From Dichetophora obliterata (taxonomy: Eukaryota > Arthropoda > Insecta > Diptera > Sciomyzidae), in the NCBI GenBank assembly GCA_963920525.1, contig OY986435.1:173590827-173654826 (forward strand): a stretch of DNA of 64,000 bases, given 5' to 3'. The notes under the pieces were generated by a model. That model was not told where the DNA came from and ran no database searches. It saw only the letters and a list, made by a program, of their open reading frames with translations. Made by a program: the position numbers and the translations under genes. This document shows positions 35,188-45,795 of this stretch, one piece after another (the stretch's first letter is position 1; each line of letters begins with the position of its first letter).

Positions 35188-35699
35188 TATTTATTCAGAT
35201 TTTGGAACCAAGATACACAATTATTAAATTCAGTTTGCAGAATATGGCAGTATGAATAATACTTTTTTTGGTCATATTTATAAAAATATTATCTTTTTTT
35301 GTTACTGTTCATCTACAAATTGTCCAATTCATCTTCTTACGCCATGTAAGAAATATGCTCAAACTAAGTGTAGTTGGTGAATAACAAACAAATTGTTATT
35401 TTTAACATTTTATGAGTTACTTAAGTTTTATAGTTCTAATGTTCTAAACAATTCTGGAACATTACTTTTGAGTTTTTTAAAATAAATACCTTAATTTAAC
35501 CTGAATATAAGCAAAAAATTTGGTTTTCCGTTATATTGAACTTCAACCTTTGGTTGTGTCGATTTGACACTAAAAGTCTTTCACGTTACAAAAAATCTAA
35601 AAGATTCAAAAAATCAAAAAATATAAAAGGCTTCTCACGTATCTGCGACGACGCTAAACTTAAAAACTACTGAACCGATTTAAATAATTCCTTCACTAA
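35188..35699. other. A+T-rich stretch, nothing recognised
   Basis: 35660-35690 ('aaaactactgaaccgattt') resembles the 5' part of Helitrons and borders the repeat that follows. No gene is seen. Confidence 0.35.
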
Positions 35700-36068
35700 T
35701 ATAAAGCTACATCAAAGATTATATAGTATAGAGATGTGCCACGTAGAACATTTAAAAGCAACAAATATTTTTTAGATCAATACGTAAGCTTTTGTGAGCG
35801 CGAAGAAAAAGCTTTCTTGAGAGTAACGTTTCCAATCCTTGCATGCATGATACAATTATTTGACAAGGTAGCCGCGTAGACTGGCTTTTTTCTCACGAGC
35901 GACGATGGGTAGTTGTCAAAATTAGCTGTTTATGCAATTAATCAAAGAAAAGTGAAAAAATAAGCAACGAATTAAGCATAGCTAGTCAACCGCAACAAAC
36001 TAAAAACATTTCAATCAACTTCGCGAATAAATTTAATGAATCAAAGATAAGTTAAAAATAAGCACATT

Positions 36069-36441
36069 GGCCGCATTCAGCGCAGACAACTGTTGTGAAC
36101 TGTAATGGTAGCGCTACCTTAGTTCACGATATTTTTCTCTGAATGTGTTGCTACTCTACACGTTAGAAGTTAGATTCAATTTAATTTTTATGTAAATTTA
36201 ATTCAATTGCAAAGGTTTCTCACTTAAATTTGCTGCGTTCTTTCTGCTTTTATTTATTTAACAGAGTCAGTAACAGCGTGTGACAGTTAAACAAACAGTT
36301 GTGTTCATGTAGCATAGAATTTATTCGCTCGATTAACAGGCGTTCGCTACTTTATCAGTTTTAGTTAGCGCTACCAAATTTGTACCATTCAGCGAATTTT
36401 TACACAACAGTTGCCAACTGTTGTCTGCGCTGAATGCGGCC
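36069..36441. mobile_element. MITE ggccgcattcag, inserted in P-like MITE copy 1
   Basis: Inverted ends start 'ggccgcattcagcgcagaca' and remain nearly perfect for over 25 bp. The bases ATT flank both sides (36066-36068 and 36442-36444). P-like MITE copies 2 and 3 lack this insert and read 'gcacatagct' and 'gcacaaagct' at the join, so the insertion and its 3-bp duplication are supported. GG...CC ends with a 3-bp duplication would suit the PIF/Harbinger group; this assignment is inferred. Confidence 0.8.
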
Positions 36442-36473
36442 ATTGCTAGTCAACAGCAGCAAACTACAACATT

Positions 36474-36623
36474 AGCCACATTCTATCCGAAAAAGTGCTC
36501 AGGTAGCGAAGTAGCATAAAATATTTTCGCTATATAAATTGTGACAGCTCAAGGAACATGTTCTGTGAGCGCATACCATTCAGCCCGAAAGTTGTGGAAC
36601 AGTTCCTTCTGCTGAATGCAGGC
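36474..36623. mobile_element. Second MITE inserted in P-like MITE copy 1
   Basis: About 150 bp flanked by ATT (36471-36473 and 36624-36626). The uninterrupted reading in copy 2 is 'ctacaacattctttagctg'. The ends are weak inverted repeats (gcc..cattc at both sides), related to the neighbouring ggccgcattcag element. Confidence 0.65.
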
Positions 36624-37406
36624 ATTCTTTAGCTGTTTTTGACAACTACCAATCGCCAAAAAACTGTCACGGCTAATCTAAAAGATTCAAGTCAAATAAT
36701 TATACCATGCCTTGCATGCACATTCTCTCTGCAATGCTCTTTCACTCTTCACTCCACAATGCTTCACAGCATAGACCACCACAGCATGGTTTCTCATAGC
36801 TAGCGATAGTCGTGAATTTTCCGTTGTTGTTGTTGGAACCAAGCAGTTGTGATCTCTGCTTGACAGCAACAAGTGTTTTTGTTTGTTTGCATTATTTTCA
36901 TGATGATTTCCTTATTTTGGACGAAGCAGATTCTTCTTATTCACTGCTTGCTATTAATATTGACTATTTTTGATTGACTCAGCCAGAGCAGTAAAACCTG
37001 AATATATATTCAGGATCTTAAGGAAAACTGAATAACGACATACAAATCCATCCAATGAATTCAAAATTGTTTATAAATAAAATTTTTAATTCACATTGAA
37101 TTTTCAAAATCAACTTTTTTTTTCGTTATTCAGAATAATTCATTATTTTTTTATTCATACGAATGGTATTTACAAAGAATGCAATTCAAAAAGAATTTAA
37201 AATATTTCAATAATTAATTTTGTGTGCACTATTATTTTTTGATTCATTGCCTATTCATTTATTATTCATTATTAATTGTATTGTCATTATCAATTTTTTA
37301 TTTATTACTATGTTCATTATTCAAAAGTGAATAACAATATTTTTATTATTAATTTTTTTATTTATTATTAAGTTCATTATTCAAAAGTGAATAACAATAT
37401 TTTTTT

Positions 37407-37530
37407 GAAGTGAAAACTTCTTTTGGCGTGTTTCTTCAAAAGAAGTGACGATTTTGGTAGAGGGTAAATCTTTGGTTTGCGTCATTGTCTTTTTCCGAGT
37501 AACTCTCGTCATCAATACAGACAGCAAAGA
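37407..37530 (+). repeat. Direct repeat D, copy 1 (copy 2 at 39022-39135)
   Basis: 'gaaaacttctttt', 'cgattttggtagagggtaaa', 'tctttggtt' and 'gagtaactctcgtcatcaat' recur in order at 39022-39135. The copy here has an extra 'tcttcaaaagaagtgacg' piece. The two copies bracket the fold-back segment at 38443-39013. Confidence 0.75.
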
Positions 37531-37540
37531 TAAAAAGATA

Positions 37541-38442
37541 TGGAACTTAGAAAACATAACCTCAAAACATGTTTGCATGTTTTTGTGCATAAAAAAAAAA
37601 TCAGCAATGATCGTCACTTTTGTTCTTAATCGGCCGCAAGCTCACAAAGAAATCACTTGGCAACTCCTGAAATTAATGCATATAATCTGTTTGTTAGTAA
37701 ATAAATACTTAAGTTAGGTTGCAAAAAGATGTTTGCAACCAAAACTTATCAATTTGCTTTATATTGGTCTATATATGCTTTTAAAATTTGGCAATTTCCT
37801 TAGTTTTTGTATTTGTCAACATTTTTGAAAAAATTTGCTTTTACTCAAACCCCCGCTATTCATGGTGAGATTTAAAAATGGATCGATCTTCTTCTTTTTC
37901 TGCTTTTTTCTGCTGGAGCTTCGTTTGCGAACAAGAAAAATAATGTATGGATAAGTGGTGATAAAGGAATATGTTGAAAGTTCAAATAATTACATGCATG
38001 CTCTTATTTTATTACATATCGTCAAACAAAGTTTGACAATTTTCACACTTGTTGTATTTGTCAGTGGCTTTTTATTTTCACTACTGCGGCATTTTATTTT
38101 CAGAGTTGCCAACTATCATTGTTTTCAAAGGAAACTTTTCAGTCGTGGTAGGATAGAAAATATCAGGTTGAATAAAATTTGTGTGCGTTGAAATAAATTT
38201 TTCTTTTTTGCTGTGTCGATGGAATTTTGACAGTTATCACTGTCAAAGGACGATGAAATTTTGACAGTTACAAATTTTGACGTTTCGCATTTCGGTCGTG
38301 TTTTAGCGCAAATATTTTATTTAATTTACATTTTATTCAATTTGCGACATATTTTATTCGAGTGCTGGTACCTGCAACTTATTTCGAAAACTTGTAATAT
38401 TGTTAACTTAAAAAACTTAAAATATAACAAAATTATAAAAAG
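37541..38442. other. Non-coding stretch between repeat D and the fold-back
   Basis: Contains two near copies of 'gaaattttgacagtta' (about 38221-38275). The small frames at 37955-38191 and 38261-38461 are unrecognised. Confidence 0.35.
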
Positions 38443-39013
38443 AAATAACGAAAGTGATTGAGTTTGTTTATGTGTGTGTGTGTGGGCCAACGATCTCCAG
38501 GTGCATCAGCAAGTGCAGCAAAGATAAATTGGCTTTCTTTGCTGACGAACGTCCTCCACGTGCCACCACCAGTAAGTGCAGTGCAAAATTTGTTGCTAGC
38601 CAACATCCTCCAAGTGCCATCACCAGCAGCACAAGCAAGTGCAGCGCAAATTTCCTGATTCTTTTGCTTGCCAACGTTCTCCGAGAGTCACCACGAGCAG
38701 CACCAGCAAGTGCAGCACAATTCAATTGACTGGTCAACGCTCCAATATTTCAGAAGCACCTTTTCAGCATATCTTAAGCGCAGAGGCAAATTTCTGTCAT
38801 TATACTCCGGCGTGAATTAAATAAATTGAAAGCGGAGAATTTGCGCTTCATTTACTTGTGCTGCGGGTGATGGCACTTGGAGGATGTTGGCTAGCAAGAA
38901 ATTTGCGCTGCACTTGTTTGTGCTGCTGGTGGTGGCACTTGGAGGACGTTCACCAGCAAAGAAAGCCAATTTAACTTTTGCTTTAACACACAAACTCAAG
39001 TACTTTCGTTATT
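38443..39013. repeat. Fold-back element with a minisatellite in its arms
   Basis: The left arm starts 'aataacgaaagtgattgagt' and the right arm ends with its near complement ('actcaagtactttcgttatt'). Each arm carries units of about 55 bp: 'gccaacatcctccaagtgcc', 'accagcagcac' and 'aagtgcagcgcaaattt'. The left arm (about 38495-38720) has four units; the right arm (about 38838-38985) has two in inverse orientation. Open frames 38454-38729, 38458-38658, 38468-38737 and 38817-38999 are the repeat read in different frames. Confidence 0.8.
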
Positions 39014-39021
39014 ATTTTAAA

Positions 39022-39135
39022 TGAAAACTTCTTTAGGCGCGTTGAACGATTTTGGTAGAGGGTAAATCTTTGGTTAGCGTCATCGGCATCGTCATTTTGC
39101 GAGTAACTCTCGTCATCAATACAGACAGCGAGTAG
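39022..39135 (+). repeat. Direct repeat D, copy 2
   Basis: Counterpart of 37407-37530; it begins nine bases after the fold-back's right arm ends. Confidence 0.75.
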
Positions 39136-39395
39136 GTTTTTAAATGACTCTCTTGGATCTTGACTACAAGGCGCTCAGCAAATGTAGCAAGCAACCATCA
39201 ATAAGTTCCTCTGCTGACGCATCGTTTTCTTCCCTCCCTTTGCCCCGCTGCGCAACATTGAATTAGACTGTTTTTTTCAATTTATATGTAGAGCTGCTGT
39301 AGGTTAAAATAAAATATTTTAAAACTTTTTGATATTTGGTTTTTGTTTGACTGGCCGTGAAGTCCCTTTTGATGCCACCACTCATAGTACAACTA

Positions 39396-39593
39396 GACAA
39401 GGTAGTGTTAGGGCTGAATGTGTTCTCTTTCTGTGACCATAACTGTGACCATAACTGTCAAAATAAGAAATTTTGGTATTTTGGCCAATTTTTGCTTTCA
39501 TTTGCATTCTCATTGGTTGCAGATTTTGTATGAAATGTCAACTTCGATTTGACAGTTTCAGTCACCGGCTTTCCGCCCTAACACTACCTTGTC
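39396..39593. mobile_element. 198-bp MITE with TA duplication
   Basis: Perfect 19-bp inverted ends gacaaggtagtgttagggc, each flanked by TA (39394-39395 and 39594-39595). TA duplications are typical of Tc1/mariner-type elements. It carries 'ctgtgaccataa' twice in tandem. The surrounding frames on both strands do not encode anything recognisable. Confidence 0.8.
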
Positions 39594-39614
39594 TAATTTT
39601 GCCCTTCCACCACT

Positions 39615-39830
39615 TGAGATTTTGCTACCAGGCAAACAGAAAACATAGCAAGCAAAATGTGGTTTATTTTCTGACGCCGATTCGTTCATCCCCTCCAACG
39701 TTGCGAAACCGAAGTGCATTTTTCCATTCTCACTGCGTTGTTGTTGTAGATTGGCCATGTAATTGTTGTTGTACAGATAGCTGGAATTTTTTCAGACTTT
39801 TTTTGTAGCTACAGTCAGCATATGACAACT
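39615..39830 (+). repeat. Dispersed repeat E, copy 1
   Basis: 'cacttgagattttgctacca', 'aaacatagcaagcaaa', 'gttgttgtacag', ending 'gtagctacagtcagcatatg'. It matches 40465-40690 in the same orientation and, in part, 41283-41410 and 22015-22100 in inverse orientation. Confidence 0.75.
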
Positions 39831-40139
39831 GATTTATTTTAGATAAGAGTTTAAATCAATTTTTGAAATGTTGTATAAATGGCTGAAACTATTTCTTTTA
39901 ACTAAATGTACAACCATATCAAAACTATATACATATAATTCATATAATTCATTTAAACAATTTCATTATTGATTTAATTTAAAAATTTAAATCTTATTTA
40001 TATCTTTTTATATAATAACACAATATACATGCACGCTATATATAGATTGTGTTGTGCATTAAAATAAAAATATATAAGAAATAGATGTAGTATATAAATA
40101 ATATATAATTTAATATAATAAATGTACGTAGACAGTTTA

Positions 40140-40280
40140 ACCGCCTAGTGTTGTAAACTGAAAACACAAACCAACGACAAGCAAGACACAGGAAGCAAAA
40201 GATTTTCGTATAGAAAAAGTGTTGCTTCTCGTGTCTTACTTGTCGTTTGTTTGCGTTTTCGATTTACAACATTAGGCGGT
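40140..40280. repeat. Long hairpin, 141 bp
   Basis: The arms of about 62 bp start 'accgccta(g/a)tgttgtaaa' and pair at roughly 85% of positions by eye, with a loop of under 20 bases. It could be a small fold-back MITE. As RNA it would form a long imperfect hairpin, but no evidence of transcription is visible. Confidence 0.7.
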
Positions 40281-40464
40281 AAGAAATAGAAAGCTTGTGA
40301 TAAGCAGACTGTAGTTATTTAATTACAACTGTAAATATAAATGTATTTTGCAGTTTTTTGTGTAAATGTTTTTATGTACACATATATATAAAGTGTTATA
40401 AAAATACTTCAATTGTCATATGTCGTCTGTAGCTACAAAAAATTAAAGCCTCTTTTAATGTCTC

Positions 40465-40690
40465 CCTCCACTTGAGATCTTGCTAGCAGGCAAACAGAAA
40501 AAATAGCAAGCAAAGTGCTGTATATTTTCCGCCGCCAATTCGGTTCATCTCCTCTAGCGCTGCGCAACCGCTGGGATCTTGTCATTCTCTTTGCGTTGTT
40601 GTTGGCGATTTGCTTGGTAGTTATTGTTGTACAGTAAGCTTTAATTTTTTGTAGATGTTTATTTGTAGCTAAAGTCAGCATATGACATCG
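40465..40690 (+). repeat. Dispersed repeat E, copy 2
   Basis: Collinear with 39615-39830: 'cacttgagatcttgctagca', 'aatagcaagcaaagtg', 'gttattgttgtacagtaagc', 'gtagctaaagtcagcatatg'. The frame 40433-40717 on the minus strand reads through it and has no domain. Confidence 0.75.
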
Positions 40691-41282
40691 AACTATGTTA
40701 GAAAACAGTTTATACATATGAATTAAAGAGTATATATAATATTGGTAAAACTATTTGTTTTTAGTAAAAGTGTTACCATATCGGAAATATATATTCAATA
40801 TATATGAACAATTTAGCTCATTGAGGAAATTTAAAGAGTATTTATGTATATTTATATAATTAAAATTACGTAATAAACCTCCAAAATAAATTAATATTTT
40901 CAGTAGTAATTGGATAACTAAAGTCTGCTAATCCTAAAAATTCTATTTTTTAAACTGTTTAGCATCAATTTCTTATATGAATTAAATATAATTTATATGC
41001 TATAGATATTTCTTAATTTTAAAATATTCTATTTTTAATACACAACGCAATATGGATATGGTGAACATGTATATTGCGTTAGTTTTATGATATAAATAGA
41101 TATAAATAGATATAAATTAGATTTAGTTTTTTATATTAATTCAATAATGAAATAATTTAAATAAATGACTTTAATTATATGTATTTTTGATATGGTAACA
41201 CTGTTGCTTAAAAGAAATAGTTTCAGTAATAAATAAAAAATTTAATAAATTGCTATAAGCTCTTACGATTCTAATATGATTC

Positions 41283-41410
41283 TAATATCATATGCCGACT
41301 GTAACTACACAATTAGAATTCACAACGTCTACAAAAAATTTCCAGCTTACTGCGCCAACAACAATTACCAAAGAAATCTACAAACAAGGACGCAGAGAGA
41401 AGAACAAGAT
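41283..41410 (-). repeat. Dispersed repeat E, copy 3 (inverse)
   Basis: The reverse complement of the 3' half of the copies at 39.7 and 40.6 kb, including 'attgttgttggcgcagtaag' and 'gttacagtcggcatatg'. Together with copy 2 it brackets about 600 bp of A+T-rich sequence with inverted 'catatg' ends. Confidence 0.65.
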
Positions 41411-41447
41411 CATGGCGGAACTTTTAGAACTTTTTGATTTTCATCCT

Positions 41448-41650
41448 ACATGTAGGACGGGCTGCAATATCAGCTTTCGCACATTCTACATGTCCATCCG
41501 ACCTGTCAAATCCATCCTACATGTAGGATAGTCCGAAACCATATATTAGCATGAAAATTCTAATATAGCAGTAAGGTGGTCCGTGGCAGGACAATGTCTT
41601 CCAGGCAATACTAATATTTTATATATAGGTTTTCGCTTCGGTAGTAGTGT
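41448..41650 (+). repeat. Palindromes and a dispersed 'ggtccgtggcagg' repeat
   Basis: 'tcctacatgtagga' (perfect palindrome) occurs at about 41447 and 41515, with a related 'tctacatgt' between. At 41548-41650 'tagcatgaaaattc', 'agtaaggtggtccgtggcag' and 'caatgtcttccagg' match 22340-22440 and, inverted, 59283-59350. Confidence 0.65.
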
Positions 41651-43465
41651 TTCGCTAGTAATGTTAAAAAAAACAGCAAAAAGGGAATAAAAACTGTTAA
41701 AAAGTGTGTTTTGGTTTTGTTTTAATTATAAAAAAACTCCTAACAATAAAAAATAAAACGTGTTAAGGCTGAGTGTTACCTACTTGCCAGTCAAGCCACC
41801 AGTTTTTATTTGTATTTAATCGATCATTATTATATTTGTCGCGTTCAGGTATATTACTACAATATTTCCAATTTATAAATGTATGTATAAAAGCATGTTG
41901 AATTCGTTTGTCAGTCGCCCTTCTATTAACGTGGTAAATTATTGGTATGTTGCATGAATCTGATAGATAACCTAGTGTGTCGAGAAAAAGAAATGCTTCT
42001 GGTGGTATTAACCCTCTCTTCATATTCTCTCGTCATACTCTTCAACGTAATCACGTCTATTTGCATATGTCCGTAATCTATTTTGGTGTAAACTAATAGA
42101 ATAAATATAAAAAAATACAAGTTTTTCAGGAAAATTTTTACGACTTTGGACCCCCGATACTTCTAAACCAGATGATAGCGGCCATTAATTTTTTTAGATT
42201 TAGAATTAAAAGCCCTAAATGCATTTGTCCCACAAAAAAAAAGTCAAAAATTCATTTATGCTAAAAGTTAAATATGCCTTCCATTTTTTATCTTTTTCAG
42301 CACAAAAGCAAAAAAATTGTAGACACAAAACAGCTGATACGCAGTTTTACGTATTCACAATTCGTGATCTAATCGACGCACAGAGGGGTATTGAGTTGGG
42401 TTTTTGGCTTAAAATTAAAAAAAATCAAAGGTAAGCTACGAACTTTTTTGGATATCGGTTTTAAGTTATTAAAATTCTACGTCACTAGCAAAAAAAAAAT
42501 CCATACTTTTAGTAGTTTTCCATAATAGTTCAAAAGTTACAAGCTGTCAAACTAAACTTTTTTTTAGTCAAACTAGCCGGACACTGAGAAAGCGGCCCTT
42601 AAAGATTTCCCCATTAATTTCTTTCTTTGTCTTAATATAGAAAAGCCCTACCTAAAATTTTTAAAGATCTATTTTTCAGCTGGATTGTGTCAAATTTCGG
42701 GTTAAAGGTGGTTGACCTAGAAGCATATGAAAAGAATTTGATTTAAAAAAATGTTAGTGGCCTTCTTTATTAAGGTAGCGAAAGAAATTCGCACGTTTGT
42801 AGTAAAAGTTGTTTGCTTTTTTCACTTTATTAATTTTTATTTTTTAATTATGCTTTATGCTTATTTGATTTTTTTTAAATAGGTTTTATTGATCTATTTA
42901 TATGAATATTATAAAATTATAAACCACTTGTGCTTATTTTTGTGATTATAAAAAAACTTTTTATTAATTAAAAATGAATAAAAACCTTTGTCATTTTTGT
43001 TTATGAACTGAATTGTTAAAAACATTAAAGCATTAAAATTTAAATAAAAAAAAAATGTATATCATACGTTCCTTTAGTACAATTTTTTCTAAATTTTTAT
43101 ACCAAAACAGGCCTGTAGCCAGGGGGCATTGCCTCCCCTTTTTCCCCCTTCTACAACTGTTTGCCACCCTGGCCAAATCAGACAATGCAAAAATTTAAAT
43201 GAATAATTAATATGCATTTTGCTGATATATTTGTTTATTGCTTTAATATTAGTTTAGTTTAAAATAACAAAAAATATACACATTCACCTTATTCATGACT
43301 TGAATATGTTTATGAAATTTGTTTAACAAAACATTTCAGACAAATAGTTACAATTTTTCAAATTTATACTGGGTCGCAAACATTTGCTACCAAAAAATAA
43401 GATTTGAATTTTAATAATTTTTTAACCTGCATCCATAGGAACTTTCTAGAAATGAAAAGCGTGTT
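41651..43465. other. A+T-rich stretch, nothing recognised
   Basis: Frames at 41763-42023, 41926-42120 and 42219-42434 have no recognisable domain. No repeat shared with the rest of the window was noticed. Confidence 0.35.
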
Positions 43466-43470
43466 GTCAA

Positions 43471-44470
43471 AGATTATATAGTATAAAGATGTGCCACGTA
43501 GAACATTAAAAAGTAACAAATATTTTTCAGATCAATGCGTAAGCTTTTGTGAGAGCGATGAAAAAGCTTTCTTGAGAGAAAAGTTTCTAACGTTTGCATG
43601 CACATTCTCTCTGCAATGCTCTTTCTCTCGTCACTCCACAATGCTTCACAGCATAGATCACCACTGCATGGTTTCTCATAGCTAGCGAGAGTCGAGAAAT
43701 TTTATGTTGTAATTGTTTTTTCCATTGTTGTTGTTGGAACCAATCAATTGTGATCTCTGCTTGACAGCAACAAATGTTTTTGTTTGTTTGCATTATTTTC
43801 ATGATAATTTCCTTATTTTGTGCGAAGCAGATTTTCTTATTCACTGCTTGCTATTAATATTGACTATTTTTGATTGAATCAGCCAGAGCAGTAAAATCAG
43901 CATATACATTCAGAATCTTAAGGAAAACTGAATAACGACATACAAATCCATCCAATGAATTCAAAATTGTTTATAAATAAAATTTTTAATTCACATTGAT
44001 ATTTAAAAAATTGATTAGTAATTAATTTCAATTATTTTTTTCGTTATTCAGAATAATTAATTATTTTTTTATTTATATGAATGTCATTTACAATGAATGC
44101 AATTCAAAAATAATTTCAAATTTTTCAATTACTAATTTTTTGTGCATTATTATTTCTTGATTCATTGCCTATTCATGTGTTATTCATTATTAATTTTATA
44201 GTCATTATTAATTTTTTTATTTATTATTAATTTGGTTCATTATTCAAAAGTGAATAACAAGATTTTTTTTTCATTTTAGTTATTATTCAAAAGTGAATGA
44301 AAACTTAGAAATTAATACGAAATTTATAATGAATAAAAAATTAATAATGAATAAAAAAATAATAATGAATAAAAAATTAATAGCGAACATTTTATTCATA
44401 AAATAGTAGTGAATAACAAAATGTTTTATTCATTGTATTTTTTATTTAAAAGTGAATAACAAATTAATAA
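43471..44470 (+). repeat. Dispersed repeat R, copy 2 (uninterrupted)
   Basis: Same sequence as repeat R at 35.7 kb but without the P-like MITE: here 'acgtttgcatgcacattctc' is continuous. The 3' part expands into A+T-rich units around 'attcaaaagtgaataacaa' (about 44225-44465). Confidence 0.85.
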
Positions 44471-44577
44471 CAGTGGTAAACAATTTGATAAAAAGTTTGC
44501 GCGCTGAAAACGACATTGCTAGTTCTATAAAGAATTTTTTCTAGATAATAGAAATCATTAAGACTTTTCCAGGTTGG

Positions 44578-45795
44578 TTCGAATTTTTTTTAGAAGAATT
44601 TTCGACTTTTTTGAGTTTTGAAAAATATTTCCCCACTTATGATCCTATAAATCAAAAAGTATTAATTTATTTTACAAGATTTATAAATATTTACAGCTGA
44701 GACATTTATACCTTTTATTTAAGCTATTATTTATACGATTATTTGTACGATTTTTGTCGACATTTTTTGAATACTACATTTTCGAAAGAGTTTAAAACAT
44801 AGCGTTTATTTAACATTTCCCCCATATTAAAGTGCGCAAAAATATGACTTCGATATATATTTTGGATTTATTTTTACTTTGTTGTTAAAAAAATATTTCA
44901 ACGAAAATATTAAGGTAAAAAGTATTATTGTAGCAGGTTGGATATTTACGTATTTCGGTTTTAGTAAAATTACTCAAAATTACCTCCATCAAAGTGGGCG
45001 TGGTGAGTTCGTACTAAACAAATTCTTCAGACTTTAAAAACCCAATTATCATATATGTAACTTAGGATTTTGTTTGCAAACAATGTTCTTAGCGTTTTTA
45101 GCTAAATTTAAAAATCCCTAAACCGCAACTTTACGTTATAATAGGATTTGCAATACTGTAAACTCTTTGAAATGAGTAAAATAACAGAAATAACGCAATC
45201 AAAACAAAACAACGAAATCTTCGCGCTTCTATAAATAACTAGCTGAGACACTGTGTTGCTACCACGCCCCCGTTGCCAAACGCCCATAACATGCTATCAG
45301 TGAAACGGCACGAGTAAATTGTGGTCGAGTACCGAATTCCGAGGCTGTGCGGCCACCTATAACTCCAAAGCTATTCAATATCAAAAATTTCAGGTGTTTG
45401 GGAGGGGTCACGCCCTCTTGCCTAACGCCCATAAAATGTTATCAGTGAAACGTTTAAATTGTGGTCGAATACCGAATTCTGAGGCTTTGCCAAATATAAT
45501 TATAAAGCTATCAGATATCGTATATTTGGCCTGTATAGGAGGTAATTCTGAGTATTAACCATATTTTTTAAACTCTTTCACAAATGTAGTATTTAGAAAA
45601 TTTATACAAAAATCATTAGATCAATACAAATGATAGCTTAAATGAAAGATATAAACGTCTTATTTGCAAACATGTATAAATTTTTTAATATGAAAAAAAT
45701 ACTATTGAAGTTATAGGATCATAACTGGGGACATATTTTTCAAAACTTAAAAAAATCGAAAAATCTTTAAAAATTCTTCAATTCTTTTCGAATTG
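44578..45795. repeat. Fold-back structure, arms of about 230 bp
   Basis: The left arm 44578-44805 and right arm 45558-45795 are imperfect inverted copies. They share 'aagttttgaaaaatat(g/t)tcccc', 'ttatgatcctataa', 'aatactacatttt' and 'gaaagagtttaaa'. The centre contains a Helitron 3' fragment (45239-45545). No coding content seen. Confidence 0.7.
45239..45545 (-). mobile_element. Helitron 3'-end fragment
   Basis: On the minus strand it ends with the Helitron CTAG (45242-45239) and carries two units of the 140-bp minisatellite ('gtggtcgaataccgaattc', 'cgcccataaaatgttatcag', 'cacgcc'). It is more diverged than copies A and B, so it is older. The frame 45319-45558 reads through the repeat. Confidence 0.75.

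Larger units (their letters stand above)
35845..36709. mobile_element. P-like MITE family 1, copy 1, with two nested insertions
   Basis: The ends are 'catgatacaattatttgaca' (left) and the complement of 'attataccatg' (right). The flanks carry ccttgcat at 35837-35844 and 36710-36717, an 8-bp duplication. The copy of repeat R at 43.5 kb has the uninterrupted site ('gtttgcatgcacattc'). Without its two nested MITEs this copy would be about 340 bp, in line with copies 2 (55490-55811) and 3 (57302-57617). Non-coding. Confidence 0.85.
35716..37405 (+). repeat. Dispersed repeat R, copy 1 (interrupted)
   Basis: Starts with 'agattatatagtatagagat' and matches the copy at 43471-44470 on both sides of an inserted MITE (35845-36709). 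After the insertion both copies run through 'cacattctctctgcaatgct', 'catggtttctcatagctagc', 'tgatctctgcttgacagcaa', 'ggaaaactgaataacgacat' and end in A+T-rich units built on 'attcaaaagtgaataacaa'. The repeat class is unknown. The frame 36687-36872 and its counterpart at 43587-43844 share residues because the repeat is shared. Confidence 0.8.

Noticed and set aside
38454..38999. Overlapping open frames on both strands rich in S, A, C and P
   Set aside because: They follow the 55-bp tandem repeat of the fold-back arms; all frames are open because the unit lacks stops.
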